Below are positions 24,554 to 36,302 of a stretch of 64,000 nucleotides of DNA, piece after piece. Within the stretch, counting starts at the first letter, position 1. Every line of letters starts with the position of its first letter. The stretch covers positions 620,001 to 684,000 of the forward strand of contig NBAY01000001.1 of NCBI GenBank assembly GCA_002794775.1, given 5' to 3'. The notes under the pieces are model-generated. The model ran no database searches and was not told where the DNA came from. It saw nothing but the letters and a program-made list of their open reading frames with translations. The DNA is from Porodaedalea pini (Eukaryota; Basidiomycota; Agaricomycetes; Hymenochaetales; Hymenochaetaceae). Position numbers and translations under genes: made by a program.

Positions 24554-25429
24554 TCAATCAGTACAACCTCCTGCCTTCGTCGGATCACTCATATGAGTTG
24601 AGCCGCCACAGAATATAACATTAACACCCGCCTAGATAGATCAGTAAGGATACTGAACAAATCGAATGGAAGCAGTGTGAGATTTCACGTACATCGGGAT
24701 CTGGACACGACACTTGTACACAGGTGTCAGTAGATTGGTGAAACGCCGTATTGCAGCTTGCTTCACCACCTATCAAGAGTTAAGTATGCTATATTGCAGA
24801 GTAAGCGAAGTAACAACAACTAACAAAAAGCGCCTAGTTCAGAGCAGGAGCCAGTATATTGAAAACCAGCAGGATCAGAAAACGCGTGACTAGAGAGGAG
24901 CAGGGTCAAAACTACTTCAAGCAGCAACAGTGACTCGAAGTACTTACTCTCCAGTCAGTGTTATGTCCACACTATCCGCTCCATCTCCCACATTCGACAC
25001 ATTGATCTCTACCATCGTACAATGTTCACCGTTAAACTTACAGTTGCCATTCTGGAGATACCTGGAGGCGATATAATCAATATACCGCGCAAAAAAATGA
25101 GAACTGGTAAGACGCTAGAATATACGTACGCAATAGCTGAAATAAAGGGTCCATAAGCTGTATATGGTTCGCCCGTAGAAAGTATATTCGGGCCTTGTAT
25201 TAGCGTAGGCTGGAATTGCGAGTCAGAGAGAAACGATGAGAACAAGGTCATCTAATGCTCACTGTCCCATATCCACAACTTTAGGCGAAAGCCAGCGTCA
25301 GCACGGGGAAGAAGCAGAAATGCAGGAGAGGATTACTTACTTGTTGGTGAAGGTGATTTCATGGGACTCCGCTGTCACTTGGGAGACAAGACTTGAGAAG
25401 ACTGCGAGAAGAGCAATTGAGAAAAGCAT
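24554..25429 (-). CDS. secreted thaumatin-like 'glycopeptide' protein, copy 2
   Basis: Same seven-exon plan as copy 1, starting at ATG 25429 and ending at TGA 24554-24556. The signal peptide reads MLFSIALLAVFSSLVSQVTA. The mature start is ESHEITFTN, then CGYGT from the micro-exon, then LIQGPNILSTGEPYTAYGP. The Cys pattern is kept, as are splice sites such as GTAAGT, GTACGT and GTTAGT. I found no internal disruption, so the gene appears functional. After the TGA the frame continues as a Ser-rich tail (SSSVGSSSSSSVAGAS) for about two dozen codons to a TAA. Function as for copy 1: secreted, probably wall-associated, unknown activity. Confidence 0.83.
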
Positions 25430-25474
25430 GTTTAGTTCGAGGGTGATGGGTCAGTTGCCGTAGCTGCTTCAACC

Positions 25475-25486
25475 TTTTATCGCGGT
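25475..25486 (-). promoter_or_regulatory. TATA-like element of thaumatin-like copy 2
   Basis: GATAAAAGG core on the minus strand about 46 bp before the ATG at 25429, conserved with copies 1 and 3. Confidence 0.45.
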
Positions 25487-27440
25487 TTACTTCTGGCATA
25501 TTTTTGCACTTCCAAATTTATGGACAAACCAATGAGCTGATGGAAGCATTAGTGAACTCGGATCAAGCAAAGGTATTCCTGCATCAAGGCATGCTGCATC
25601 AAGACGACTGGCAAAAAATGATGTATATGCGAACCTGACGTGGGTAATCCTTTGCAGTCGTTGCGAATGAAGACACAAAATAGACAAACCCGGAGTCAGT
25701 TTGTAGCTGTTTTATCACGTGCCTCAAACTTTTTGATGTGCACCCCGACACCCATTTGATGCGATCACCAACTCTTCTTTTCAAGATCATCTCAAGCCTC
25801 AACTGTCTTCCTGCTGAGGCAACACTGTTATATGTTCAATCATCGGATGAACGGTGTTGATCTTGAAGGAGAATACATAGACATTCCAAGCTACAGTGGG
25901 TTTGGACTCGGGGCCGGACTCCGCGACCGCGTGGATCAAGTCTTCCGTAACTTTGCTTTTCTTGCATAAATCGACACTAGCCGATCATCAGCACGGTTGT
26001 AATGGAGGATTATGCCACGAAGACAGCAAAGAGCTCCGAGTGGGCGTCTGCAAAGCGAGCAACCTACGCTGGTCTTTTTAGACACCCTCGGTCCTGGAAC
26101 TTTACATCTCGGTACATGGGATTTCGCCTCTCATCCTAGCCAGAGAAAGCCACTGTTATATTCTTCTCGTTCAAGCCCTCCCCGGCGTCGGCATGTCTCT
26201 CTCTGCTATCGGCAGGGAATCACCTACCTTAGTGGTACTCCTGGAGAAATGTGCTGTTATCTATTCTCGGCCGACGCTATGGCGTATACATGATGAGGGC
26301 CACTTTTCCACCGTGGCTCGCACGCAAGAATGGTTAAGAAGGTCACATATACAAATGGGATAGTCTCAGTACCCTAGTATGAAACAAAGCAGCCGACGTT
26401 GCCGAATTTCGTCGCATTGCTTCCAGAGAAAAGACCCAGGACTTCGAAACGTGCAGGCATCCGTTATCGTGGAGTATGGCCATTGGCTCCAAGACGCGAT
26501 GTACTCGAGTGACCTAGGGGCAAAAAGTAACTTTCAACTCAATGCAGTCCACAGGATAGCTTCGTCGTGATGCATGATCATTTCCACTCCAAATGGACTT
26601 ATAGTAGCTCTTACTAACAACTGCAATCCCGTCTGCATAGAGAGAAGATTCTCTCAGTACTGCTAGTATGTGGTGAGGACCGAAAGGTGCAGGATTCCCT
26701 CACCGGAGTGAATACGTTAAATACCGCTTGGATTGGCACCTTCCGCACTAACGTGCACTTCTCCCAGTATCATCTGCTGTTGTCTACTACCGTTGAACTG
26801 GCTTTTCAAACACCACTATAGGATTTTAGAAGCCTTCAAATACTGCACCGAGCCGTATCAAGGCAACCAGCTCAATACTATTGTTAGGACAGACAATAAG
26901 GTCGTTTTGTTAAGTAGCTTGGCCACCAAAATTTCTAAAATGCGGGATCGAAAACAGAACATTATGAGTTATCTGCAACCATTTAACAGGCAAATGACTC
27001 CTCTATAATGTGTTATCATTGTCTCGGTACAGTTTAGTACAGTAAGCAGTAAGTACAAGTTTCAATATCCCAGCAATCCAAAGGAAATGACATGTAGGGC
27101 TGATGGTGATCATTTGCAAAAATGTTAGAAGCCGAACTAACTCGGTTGACCATTACAAACAATATCGACATTCGTAAGCATAAAATACAATACATGGGTG
27201 AGACAGAACAGGAGTCATTAGCACCCAGTGCTTCTAATAAATGAAAAATATAAATATAAAGCAGAGTTGGGTTAAGCAAAGCAGATGCTTAAGCCTGACA
27301 CTGAGCAAACAGGTAGTCCGACCCTTTAGGAATAATTGCCAAGATGTTCCACAACTTTTCCTCCTGGAAGCCATTACTATCCAAAAGAAATAAAAGAAGA
27401 AGAAGAGTATTCTGACAACTGTTACAGAGGGTTAGAGTAT
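25487..27440. other. non-coding spacer of module copy 2
   Basis: Aligned with the copy 1 spacer over most of its length, with small indels. The minus-strand reading frame that is open in copy 1 near 23400-23480 is stopped by TAG here, which argues against a conserved gene. The monooxygenase-start relic lies at 26735-26812. Confidence 0.5.
26735..26812 (+). pseudogene. relic of the monooxygenase 5' end, module copy 2
   Basis: Aligns by eye with 29655-29725 (GCACCTTCCGCACTAACGTG, then ATCTGCT, then GTTGAACTGGCTTT). The ATG of the intact gene corresponds to GTATC here, so there is no start codon, and similarity stops a few codons into the coding region, as in copy 1. Confidence 0.5.
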
Positions 27441-27519
27441 CATTTTACCTCGCATCTCGTGTAGATGAACATGAAGCACCGGCTACACTTGAGTTCGAGC
27501 TACTACCAACGGAAGAGCT

Positions 27520-28398
27520 TCAAGAGTTACAAGGAGTTCCCGTCTTGCTCGGATCAGTAAAGTGAGTTGAGCCGCCACAGAATATAACATTAACACCAGC
27601 CTAGATAGACGAGTTAGGATACTGAACAAATCGAATGGAAGCAGTGTGAGATTTCACGTACATCGGGATCTGCACACGACACTTGTACACAGGTGTCAGT
27701 AGATTGGCGAAACGCTGTATTGCAGCTTGCTTCATTACCTATCATAAGTTGAGCATGCTATGTTGCAGAGTAAGCGAAGTAACAACAACTAACAAAAAGC
27801 GCCTTGTCCAGAGCAGGCACCAGTGAATAGGAAACCAGCAGCATCAGTAAATGCATGGCTAGAGAGGAGCAGGGTCAAGACTAATTCAAGCAGCAACAAT
27901 GACCCGAAGTACTTACTCTCCAGTCAGTGTTATGTCCACTTGATCCGCTCCATCTCCCGCATTCGACACATTGATCTCTACCATCGTACAACGATCACCG
28001 TTAATCCCACAGTTGCCATTCTGGAGATACCTGGAGGCGATATAATCAATATACCGCGCAAAAAAATGAGAACTGGTAAGACGCTAGAATATACGTACGC
28101 AATAGCTGAAGTAAAGGGTCCATTAGCTGTATATGGTTCGCCCGTAGAAAGTACATTTCCGCCTTGTACTAGCATAGGCTGGAATTGCGAGTCAGAGAGA
28201 AGCGATGAGAGCAAGGCCATTTAATACTCACTGTCCCATGTCCACAACTTTAGGCGAAAGCCAGCGTCAGCGCGAGGGAGAAGTAGAAATATAGGAGAGG
28301 ATTACTTACTTGTTGGTGAAGGTGATTTCATGGGACTCCGCTGTCACTTGGGAGACAAGACTTGAGAAGACTGCGAGAAGAGCAATTGAGAAAAACAT
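27520..28398 (-). CDS. secreted thaumatin-like 'glycopeptide' protein, copy 3
   Basis: Same seven-exon plan, ATG at 28398 and TGA at 27520-27522. Signal peptide MFFSIALLAVFSSLVSQVTA, then ESHEITFTN, micro-exon CGHGT, then LVQGGNVLSTGEPYTANGP. Cys positions match copies 1 and 2. Downstream of the TGA, an in-frame Ser-rich tail (SSSVGSSSNSSVAGAS) runs to TAA, as in copy 2, where the TGA sits at the homologous place. The gene is divergent from the monooxygenase, with 1.3 kb between the starts, so the two may share regulation. Expression and function are unknown. Confidence 0.83.
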
Positions 28399-28442
28399 GT
28401 TTAGTTCGAGGGTGCTGCGATGGTTACCGTAGCTCCTTCAGC

Positions 28443-28452
28443 TTTTATCGTA
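28443..28452 (-). promoter_or_regulatory. TATA-like element of thaumatin-like copy 3
   Basis: GATAAAAG core on the minus strand about 45 bp before the ATG at 28398, conserved with the other copies. Confidence 0.4.
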
Positions 28453-29694
28453 GTCTACCGTTAGTGTATTTTTGCACTCTCAGGTTTTCTGACAAAGTAA
28501 TAATTGCAGAAAAGGGAAGTGAAAGGAGTATAGTGAATGCGGATTGAATCATTTTCATGAATTGTCGCTGGCTAGCTCCAACCTGGAAGTTTGCAACTGT
28601 TGTTTCACGTGACGCAAGGTTTATTATGGGCAACTTCTTCCAGGATCTCGATTTCCATTGACTTTTTGTCGACACAGTACTGCTACATGTACGTTAACTG
28701 GAAGGCTGGAATTAAGAGGACAAGTGTGCTAAGCTGCAGTGGCTTTGAACACGCAGTCTAACTCTGTGCTTGCCGTCCATAACTTTGCATAACTTTGCAG
28801 GCTTGCAATCCTTCAAGCTTGGGATTAATATTCATTGCATTAAGAAATGCCAGCCGCTCTCAGCCTCTCACGCGCAAAGTTGTTGTGGTCGCAATGGAAA
28901 TCTTTATCGTCGAGGACGGGAAAGAACAGGCTCGGAGCCTGCAAAGTGGACCAGTCTACGCTGGCATTGCTTCGTCCTTCGAGATACCTTCAGATTCTAC
29001 GTCTTGGTACATTGCATTTCACTCCTCTCCAAGCAAAGAAAGCTCTTATTTGCGTTCAGCCTACTCGTCCAAGCCCTCTCCATGCTGCTGTGGGGAATTT
29101 ATCTGCCTCAGTACTAGTGATACACACATCTAAAAAGCCTGACCGTGCCGGTGTCTATTCTGAGACGGTATTGTGGCGTACTAGTATATCTAACGAAGGT
29201 TTGTCTGCCGTGATTAGCACTCAAGATTCTGTGCTCAGGTCGATCAGAACAGCCATCGAGATCAAGGATACGGATGAGATAGTCCTAACCGCTTAGTATG
29301 AGACGAAGCAGCTGATTCCGCCGAGACACTCATCACGTTACTTCCAGAAAAAAAGACTCAGTGCTTCTAAGTTCTAAACGTACAAAGACGCTGCTTCCAG
29401 ACATTATGAGCCGAAATCACTCAAGCCACGAACTTGATCGTGATGCAATGCAATCCATGAGATAATACCGTCGTGCTGGGCGATCGATCACTTCCACCCA
29501 AATGGAGTCACCAGTCGCCTGCTACCGAACGCAATCTCCGTCAGATAGAAGGGATAGTCCCTCGGCGCTGCCAGTCCGTAACAAGATGCAGGGCTTCCCC
29601 ATGTGCTGGAAAAAGGTTAACTATATATTCCGATGGCCCTATCTATTTAAGACCTCGGATCGATACCTTCAGCACTAACAAGCACTTGCTCCCG
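28453..29694. promoter_or_regulatory. divergent intergenic region, thaumatin-like copy 3 / monooxygenase
   Basis: About 1.24 kb between the two genes. A TATA-like box TATTTAAG sits at 29644-29651, 44 bp before the monooxygenase ATG. Open frames on the plus strand at 28770-29296 have no domain. Much of the sequence is a diverged version of the copy 1 and 2 spacers. Confidence 0.45.
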
Positions 29695-32233
29695 ATGTCG
29701 TCTGCTTCGGTCGAACTGGCTCTCCCTACTCTCACTCGGCTCAATGCCGAACTTCCGAAGGAAGTGAATGCAAAGTTGGTCGCATCTCAATGGTTTGAAC
29801 AGTTCTCCCGCCATCTGGAAAACGGTGACGCAGAGGGCATTGGAGGCCTCCTCATTGACGATGCATTCTGGCGTGATACACTGGCTCTGACCTGGGATTT
29901 CCACACGTTCCACGGTACGACAAAGATTACTCGCTTCCTTGCAGATGTCTTGGGTTCTTCTGCCTCCCAGACTCCAAATGATAGTCGGGTGACGGTGTCG
30001 AACTTATCCTTGGATGAAGACAGAATATCTTTGCAGACACCATATCCAGATCTTGCGTGGATCCAGGGCATGTTCTCGTTTGAGACTTCTGTAGGCGTCG
30101 GCTCCGGCGTGTTTCGATTGGTTCCGACCTCTTCCGGCACGTGGAAGGCTCACGTGGTCTACACAAATCTCGAAGACCTCAAGGGTTTCCCGGAGCTAAT
30201 CGGTGCTTTGCGTTCCACTGCAGGCAATCACGGCGACGATTGGTTAGCGGAGCGTCAGCGGGAGCTCGCGTTCGAAGATAATGAGCCAGTCGTTGTTGTC
30301 ATTGGCGCAGGCCATTGTGGACTTGAAGTCGCGGCGCGACTCAAGTACTTGGGTGTGCCGACTCTAGTCGTTGATCGCCATGCGCGTATTGGAGATTCTT
30401 GGCGCGTGAGATACGAGGCTCTATCTCTGCATGATCCTGTTTGTGAGTAATATCAGTTTGTTCGTGTTAGACCAACCTGATTATTATCTGATCCAGATGT
30501 GGTGCACATGCCATACCTTCCGTGCGTCCCGGTGTTCTCCAAATTTGCTTCTTCAGTTAGATTCCTCATCTTTTATACAGCTTTCCTCCGACCTGGCCGC
30601 TTTGGACCCCCGCGCCAAAAGTACACCTTTCCGACACTTTCTAATGTCTCCACCTTGCCACTGAACTAAAAATATTTCTCAGGTTGCCGACTGGCTTGAG
30701 TTCTACGCACAGTCTCTAGAGCTAAACGTTTGGACGGGTACGAATGTCGACAAGATCGAGGAGGGTGGAACCCGAAGCCAGGATGCATGGAAAGTGCATG
30801 TCAGTCGCAGCAACGGACAGAAAAGAGTGCTCAGGCCGAGGCATGTCATCTTTGCCACTGGCATATTCGGCGGCCCTCCGAGATTGCCAAAGTTTCCCGG
30901 AATGGTGCGTCAGCTAATAAGCCGCCACTGGAGAAGTTAGATGATGGACCTTCATTATTCATCAGGGAGACTTCAAGGGCAAAATTATCCATACTACGCA
31001 GTACAAGACCGCGAAAGAGCATGAGGGCAAGAAGGTTGTCATCATCGGATCGTGCACATCAGGTTTGTAATATTCTGCCTCTTTTGAAGTAAATTTATTA
31101 GCAGTAATGCAGGGCACGATATTGCTCATGATCATGGCAAACGAGGCATTGGTACGTGTACCTACAAGATCATCAACTCCGAGTATGCTGACCTCTGTGC
31201 GACAGATGTTACCATGCTTCAGCGAGGCTCAACATACATCATGTCCGTGAAATATGGCACGACGAGATTCAACAAAGGTGAGAGTAGTGTGCAGTAATCG
31301 TATAGGTAATTCAAATAGTCCCTCAGGTAGCTACTGGGAGGGTACGCCGCCTCCGGAGGTTTCCGACAGAATAGGCGCATCCTATCCCCACTTCTTAATA
31401 AAGCTTATGCACCAACGTCTCGCTCCCGAGATTGCTGAGATGGACAAGTATGTTGCTGAATCTCTATCCAAATAAATGCGGTGCAGAAGACAATGAATTG
31501 ACTGCTGTTTTAGGGAGCTTCTCGAAGGACTTGAAAAGCGAGGGTTCAAGTTGAACATGGGTGAGGATGGATCGGGCGTCCACATGCTTGTCGTCCGGCG
31601 TGGAGGAGGGTTCTACTTTGGTCAGCCGTTTATATGCTCCTCAGATCGATGCTTACGTCCTGCTTTGCAGATACCGGTGCAAGCCAAATGATTGTGGAGG
31701 GAAAAATCAAGCTCAAGAATGACAGTGTCATTTCGCGATTCACAGAGAATGCTATTGAATTCGAGAACGGGACTTCCTTGCCTGCGGACGTCGTAATTCT
31801 CGCCACAGGGTACGCATCGAAACTCGAATTTTCCGTGCACGATGACGCAACTTGATTGTTCGCGATCGAAAAGGTACGAAAGCGCGAAGGAACTTGTACG
31901 GAATCTTGTCAATGACACCGTTGCCGAACGTCTGAGCCCTTTGTGGGGCCTTAACGAAGAAGGTGAAATAAATTCCGTATTTCGCTACTGTGGCGTCCCT
32001 GGTCTGTACTTTACGATGGGTGAGTACGCGGTCGATTACAAATGAAAACCGCAAAGGCTAACTTTATCGCTCAGGGAACTTTGCACAGAGTCGTTTCTAC
32101 TCGAAGCACGTCGCCCTTCGTAAGTCGAATTTTTATATATTCCGTCTCTGCTTATGATAGGAGCCTCGTTGCAGAGATCAAAGCCCAGGAAGAGGGCTTA
32201 TTTGGTCGTCGCTACTCCGCGAAAATAAGGTGA
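29695..32233 (+). CDS. flavin-containing monooxygenase with N-terminal NTF2-like domain (619 aa)
   Basis: Thirteen exons: 29695-30442, 30498-30522, 30581-30620, 30683-30904, 30966-31062, 31113-31151, 31206-31277, 31327-31447, 31514-31620, 31671-31809, 31874-32019, 32075-32119, 32175-32233; 620 codons. Expected reaction: NADPH- and O2-dependent oxygenation of a soft nucleophile or carbonyl; substrate unknown. Residues about 25-165 resemble an SnoaL/NTF2-like fold (WFEQFSRHLENGD ... TFHGTTKITRFL). The FAD Rossmann motif is GAGHCG at 204-209. The FMO signature FxGxxxHxxxY is at 348-358 (FKGKIIHTTQY), the NADPH site GSCTSG at 373-378, and the ATGY motif follows. The ATG at 29695 is chosen over an upstream in-frame ATG (29473) because it follows the TATA-like box and starts the conserved part. 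Cys208 replaces the usual small residue of GxGxxG spacing. Confidence 0.9.
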
Positions 32234-32979
32234 TATATTCATACAGTCTGCATTAGAGAGGGGAAACATGTATGATACACATTCAAGGGTAGACTCTATG
32301 ATGAACTTTAAATAGGGCTCAGACTTCACTGGACAAGTTGCTGATTTGGTATGACCACACCAAGACATGATTCAGACGAATGCCATTGGGCCAGATATTC
32401 CAGACGCGATGCGCCACCGCGGCGCTTCGCACTAGCCGCCGATGCCTTTCGCAGTAAGAAATCGCGACACGAGAATTGAAAAGAGTGTTGAAGCTGTTTG
32501 GCTAGGCCAACTTTATCAGCTCCTCCAGCCATTAATATTACTGGCGCATTTCGGGATAGGATGTGGTTTCTCAGCTCTCTTCAAAGGAGTAATCTCTTTA
32601 TCTCATGCAATATTAATGTATATCCGGGATGAATCAACTCACTTGCACCTGTCTGAATCCACTGTAGCAAACATTCTCTACAAGGGTACAAGCTTGTCAC
32701 AATACGCTGCAGAGCCCTAATGGGCACACTTATGTAAAGTTTCCTCTGCGTCCACCGTGACGTTCCCGCGTCCATCTATGCATGATCCCTCTCTGGGAAA
32801 GAGAACATATGGTCTCGTCCGACATCGCCGCTACTGAGATGACGCTCGCTTCTCATCTCCCTGCGGGGTCTGTGCCGCCATCAGAGTCAGAGTCAGAGGG
32901 ATTATGTCCAACAGAGTTTAGGTTTATCATCTCAACGTTGACGCCACCGCGCAATAAATCAAGCCCTAAATCTTTCCTG
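32234..32979. other. intergenic, 3' of monooxygenase
   Basis: About 750 bp without a supportable gene. Two copies of the ATTAATATT-type 9-mer occur at 32531-32539 and 32609-32617. A short CAGAGT triplet-like repeat lies near 32884-32899. Confidence 0.4.
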
Positions 32980-32987
32980 TTACTAGT

Positions 32988-33727
32988 GGGGGTCCGCAAT
33001 TGACGCGAGTCGCGCGTGCTCTCCTTTTTTGGGTCGGAGCTCATATACTTACTTTATATAGTAATCATGTGGCAACAAAAGTGTGTCTAGTGATTATAAA
33101 AATTGCAGAATAATATGGAATGCAGGAGGTGGTTTGAATTTGACTAATATTACATATTGGAGTCAGGTTGAATGCTCAAATACATCAGAATGTGAATTGA
33201 TTAACAGAATCACATTATATGAGACAAATAATTCTGTGAGGCACGAAGGTTGAGACATGTTGACGCGTCAAGACGCTGATCTTCTGCGAGAAAAATAGTC
33301 AAAATGCCTATGTACACAGTGATTCTGAGTGAACTTCACCTCTTCCGGGTTCTCTTGCACCTCACCACTTCATTTATCTGCCCAACTTTCTTAATGAAAA
33401 TTACTGTGAATGAACTATTCTACATTTTGTACAGAGGAATCTGCTCTAAAAAAATAATTCATTGAGGTACACTTAGTTTAGCCCAAGAAACCTTTGTATT
33501 TTTATAAATAATGTAGTTATAAAAAATTCCTCTGTACATTTTGTGATTCCACTTAATTCATACTATATTATGATTTTTTCTTGATTTTTAATTACATGTT
33601 GAGGAAGATATGGAGCTGGCAAAAAGGGAAGATTTTGAGCATCACTTTTTTTTGACACTTCGACACTTGGGATCACTGCCGAGGTGCGTGGGAACGCACG
33701 CACGACTCGCGTCAATTGCGGACCCCA
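32988..33727. mobile_element. 740 bp non-autonomous hAT-type element (MITE)
   Basis: Terminal inverted repeats of about 32 bp: the left end begins GGGGGTCCGCAATTGACGCG and the right end, read in reverse complement, TGGGGTCCGCAATTGACGCG, with one or two mismatches further in. The element is flanked by an 8 bp direct repeat TTACTAGT (32980-32987 and 33728-33735). An 8 bp target duplication is typical of hAT elements. The interior is much more AT-rich than its surroundings and encodes no transposase, so it would need one in trans. Confidence 0.78.
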
Positions 33728-33916
33728 TTACTAGTACTGTGTTAGTCGATGTTCAAGCCGTGCATTTCTATTAATATTAATATTGCTTCGGGTCCGAGTC
33801 AATAGACAGATCTAGAGGGCCTAGAGCTAGAGCTGTCAATCGTACATAACTCTGAGAAATGCGCAATTACCCAGCGATCTTTCCATTCCCCACGGTTAAC
33901 CCACCATATGCATATC

Positions 33917-33951
33917 ATTCTCAATTCTCGATTCTCAATTCTCGATTCTCA
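33917..33951. repeat. short tandem repeat ATTCTCAATTCTCG
   Basis: Two and a half copies of a 14 bp unit ATTCTCAATTCTCG. Confidence 0.8.
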
Positions 33952-35636
33952 GTCGCGCGCAAAACAGGCACACCATCCAAGAAGGCAAGCAATTAATATT
34001 GGCATGTGGTTCCCCTTCTCCCTTCCTCTCCTTCCCCCTCCAAATTATCGGCTTCTTCGATTTACTCCACAACGCCAGCTCACGCCCCCGTCTGCGTGCT
34101 TCTCGCTGTGCTTCCCTTCTCTCGACGCTGCGCTCCCACTCCACGCTCCGCACTGCATTCGTATTGCGGGGTCTCCTATTCGCCCGCTGCTACGTATGTA
34201 TCGATAGAGCAGTTAGATTAAGGGGGTTTACTGAATGGGAACGATTCGATCCCCTCAGGCTGCAACCAGAATAGTGAGAAAAAAAGCCTGTCATGTACTT
34301 GAACAACCAGGCCGGGCCCGGTGCGCACGAGGAGAACGCGAGAGTTTCTACATAGCACTGTATAGAAACACCGACCGGGGAAAAGAGCTGTTACTATTAG
34401 TGTTAAACTCTTTGCAGACTCACTTGGAACCTCGGGAGAAAGCGCTAAATCGAGGAGAGAAGAGACGTCAGCGGACGCGTACTATTGTATTAATATTCCA
34501 GGCACTCCGACGAGAATATTAATACGCTCTTGTTTGGGTGCCAAGAATATTAATAGCCACGATGGAAGAGGGGGGGGGGAGGGATTTTGGGAGAAGTCTG
34601 CAGAGTCGAATATTGAGGAAGAGCTTGCGCCGGTTTGAGGTCAGAAGATATCTATTCCGAGACCGCTTCCATGTGCGTCCCTAGGCCTGCGACATGAGCA
34701 GACATTTGGTGGGAGGAAGATTAATACTGCTCACCACAATAATAACAACACTAGTACCGCACCCGGCAATATGTTAATTTAGACACCCAAATCTGCGTAT
34801 AATTGAACTTTGAAGTCGAAGCCCCTGCCAGCCACGTCGTCGTCTCATTCCAATTCAATATTAATATTGATCTGATCAGCTGTCAGCGGTCAATGGTCAG
34901 TGCGCGGCAGAACACGTTACACGTAGGTTGAGCGAGCATACTTACCGTCAACTTGAATATTCATGCATTGGAGAGACGCGTACGTATGCTTGAAAGTGTC
35001 AGAACGACGAGGAGGGCGGGCGTCAGCGTTTAGGTACACACTCTGACACTGATTCCTGATCGAGTACACGTGCTCAGAGTCAGACCCTCCAGGGTCCAGA
35101 CCCACCTCGTCAAGAAAGCATGGACGCGTCCAAATCCGGCATCACACTTCAAGCCGTCCCATGTCCTGATTAATCAGATTTCACTGGCAATCAGCCTGAA
35201 CGTCGGCGACTGAGCGCATATATAGAACTCAAAAGATTCAGAAAGTCTCCCTTCGAGTTTTGCCAATATTAATTATAATGCCTATTTATATGTAGCCCGC
35301 AGGCGATTTGCGAATATTAATGACGCAGATCCCGGAGTCCGAGCGCTGGGTAATCCAACTGGCAAGTTCCAACTCCATCGCTGGTGGCTTATACAAATAT
35401 TAATGTAATGATGTGTGTGCCGAGTGGCCAGCGCCAGCGTCAGTGATTGAGTCGCTATCCTGGCTGCCGTAGCAGCCTGAGCCGCGCTTAGACGGAGGTA
35501 CAGGTACGCGACGCGGGATAGTCATCTAGTTACGCTGAGGTCAAACTTGGATGCCATCTGTGGCACCCACGCCGCTTCGATACAGTTATCACTTATACTT
35601 GTCACGGCGCGCAGATGGTGTCGATTAATATTGATT

Positions 35637-35664
35637 CGAATTCGGAATCGGAATCGGAATCGGG
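35637..35664. repeat. microsatellite (GGAATC)n
   Basis: Four near-perfect hexamer copies TCGGAA, directly after an ATTAATATT copy. Confidence 0.8.
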
Positions 35665-36232
35665 GAACAGAGGGTGTGAATTGAAGCCGCACTATCGTAG
35701 TATCGAGTCCAGTATTCCAGTCAATTGCCGTCGACTTGTCAATATTGGTAGTCTTGACCATGATCATGAACGTCTCGGGCCTCCTAATCCCTCAGGTCCA
35801 AGTCACGAGTCACGATCGACCAAGCTCCTCCCTCATTTATCATTAATATTGAGAGTCTCCGAATCGGGGGAAACGCGCTAAGGTTCGAGAATTTGAGTTG
35901 AGAACGCTGGAAGAGGGACGAGTGACGAGGAATGAGCTGGACTAGTACTCCGACTCCGAGTCGGATGAGATACAAGTATGAGAACGAGATTGCGACGCTT
36001 CCGCATAACGTGCGCGGAGATCCTCGAACAAACTCTCATTCTTCGCAATTCGCACCCTCACCCTCACTCCCTCACTCCCATACAAAAACTTCGTTTCGAG
36101 ACCCGACGAGATGGCGCTCTCATGCAGATCTTTTCTTTTCTTTTTTGCCCGAATTGCGAAGAACCGCGAGAATAACTTGAACGAGAGCTCAGAATCCACG
36201 AGGGGAGGGATGACGATGCACCCTAGGTCTCT

Positions 36233-36262
36233 CTTTCCTTTTCCTTTTCCTTTTCCTTTTCC
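36233..36262. repeat. microsatellite (TTTTCC)n
   Basis: About five copies of the hexamer CTTTTC. On the minus strand it creates an artificial Gly-Lys repeat in an open frame. Confidence 0.85.
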
Positions 36263-36302
36263 GTATCCGTATTCCCTTATTAGTACTTGCCCACCCGCTT
36301 GA

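Larger units (their letters stand above)
24491..27440 (-). repeat. tandem module copy 2
   Basis: Second direct repeat, the same layout as copy 1 and the most similar to copy 3 over the gene. It contains the thaumatin-like gene, its upstream DNA, a monooxygenase-start relic at 26735-26812 and the 640 bp piece shared with copy 1. Confidence 0.8.
27441..29720 (-). repeat. tandem module copy 3 (joined to the intact monooxygenase)
   Basis: Third repeat. It carries the thaumatin-like gene and about 1.3 kb of upstream DNA, shorter than in copies 1 and 2, and merges into the promoter and start of the intact monooxygenase. This arrangement, a divergent gene pair, is probably the ancestral one. Confidence 0.75.

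Noticed and set aside
29473..29694. In-frame upstream start that would lengthen the monooxygenase by 74 residues
   Set aside because: The extension is not monooxygenase-like, spans the TATA-like box and is part of the duplicated spacer. The ATG at 29695 fits better.
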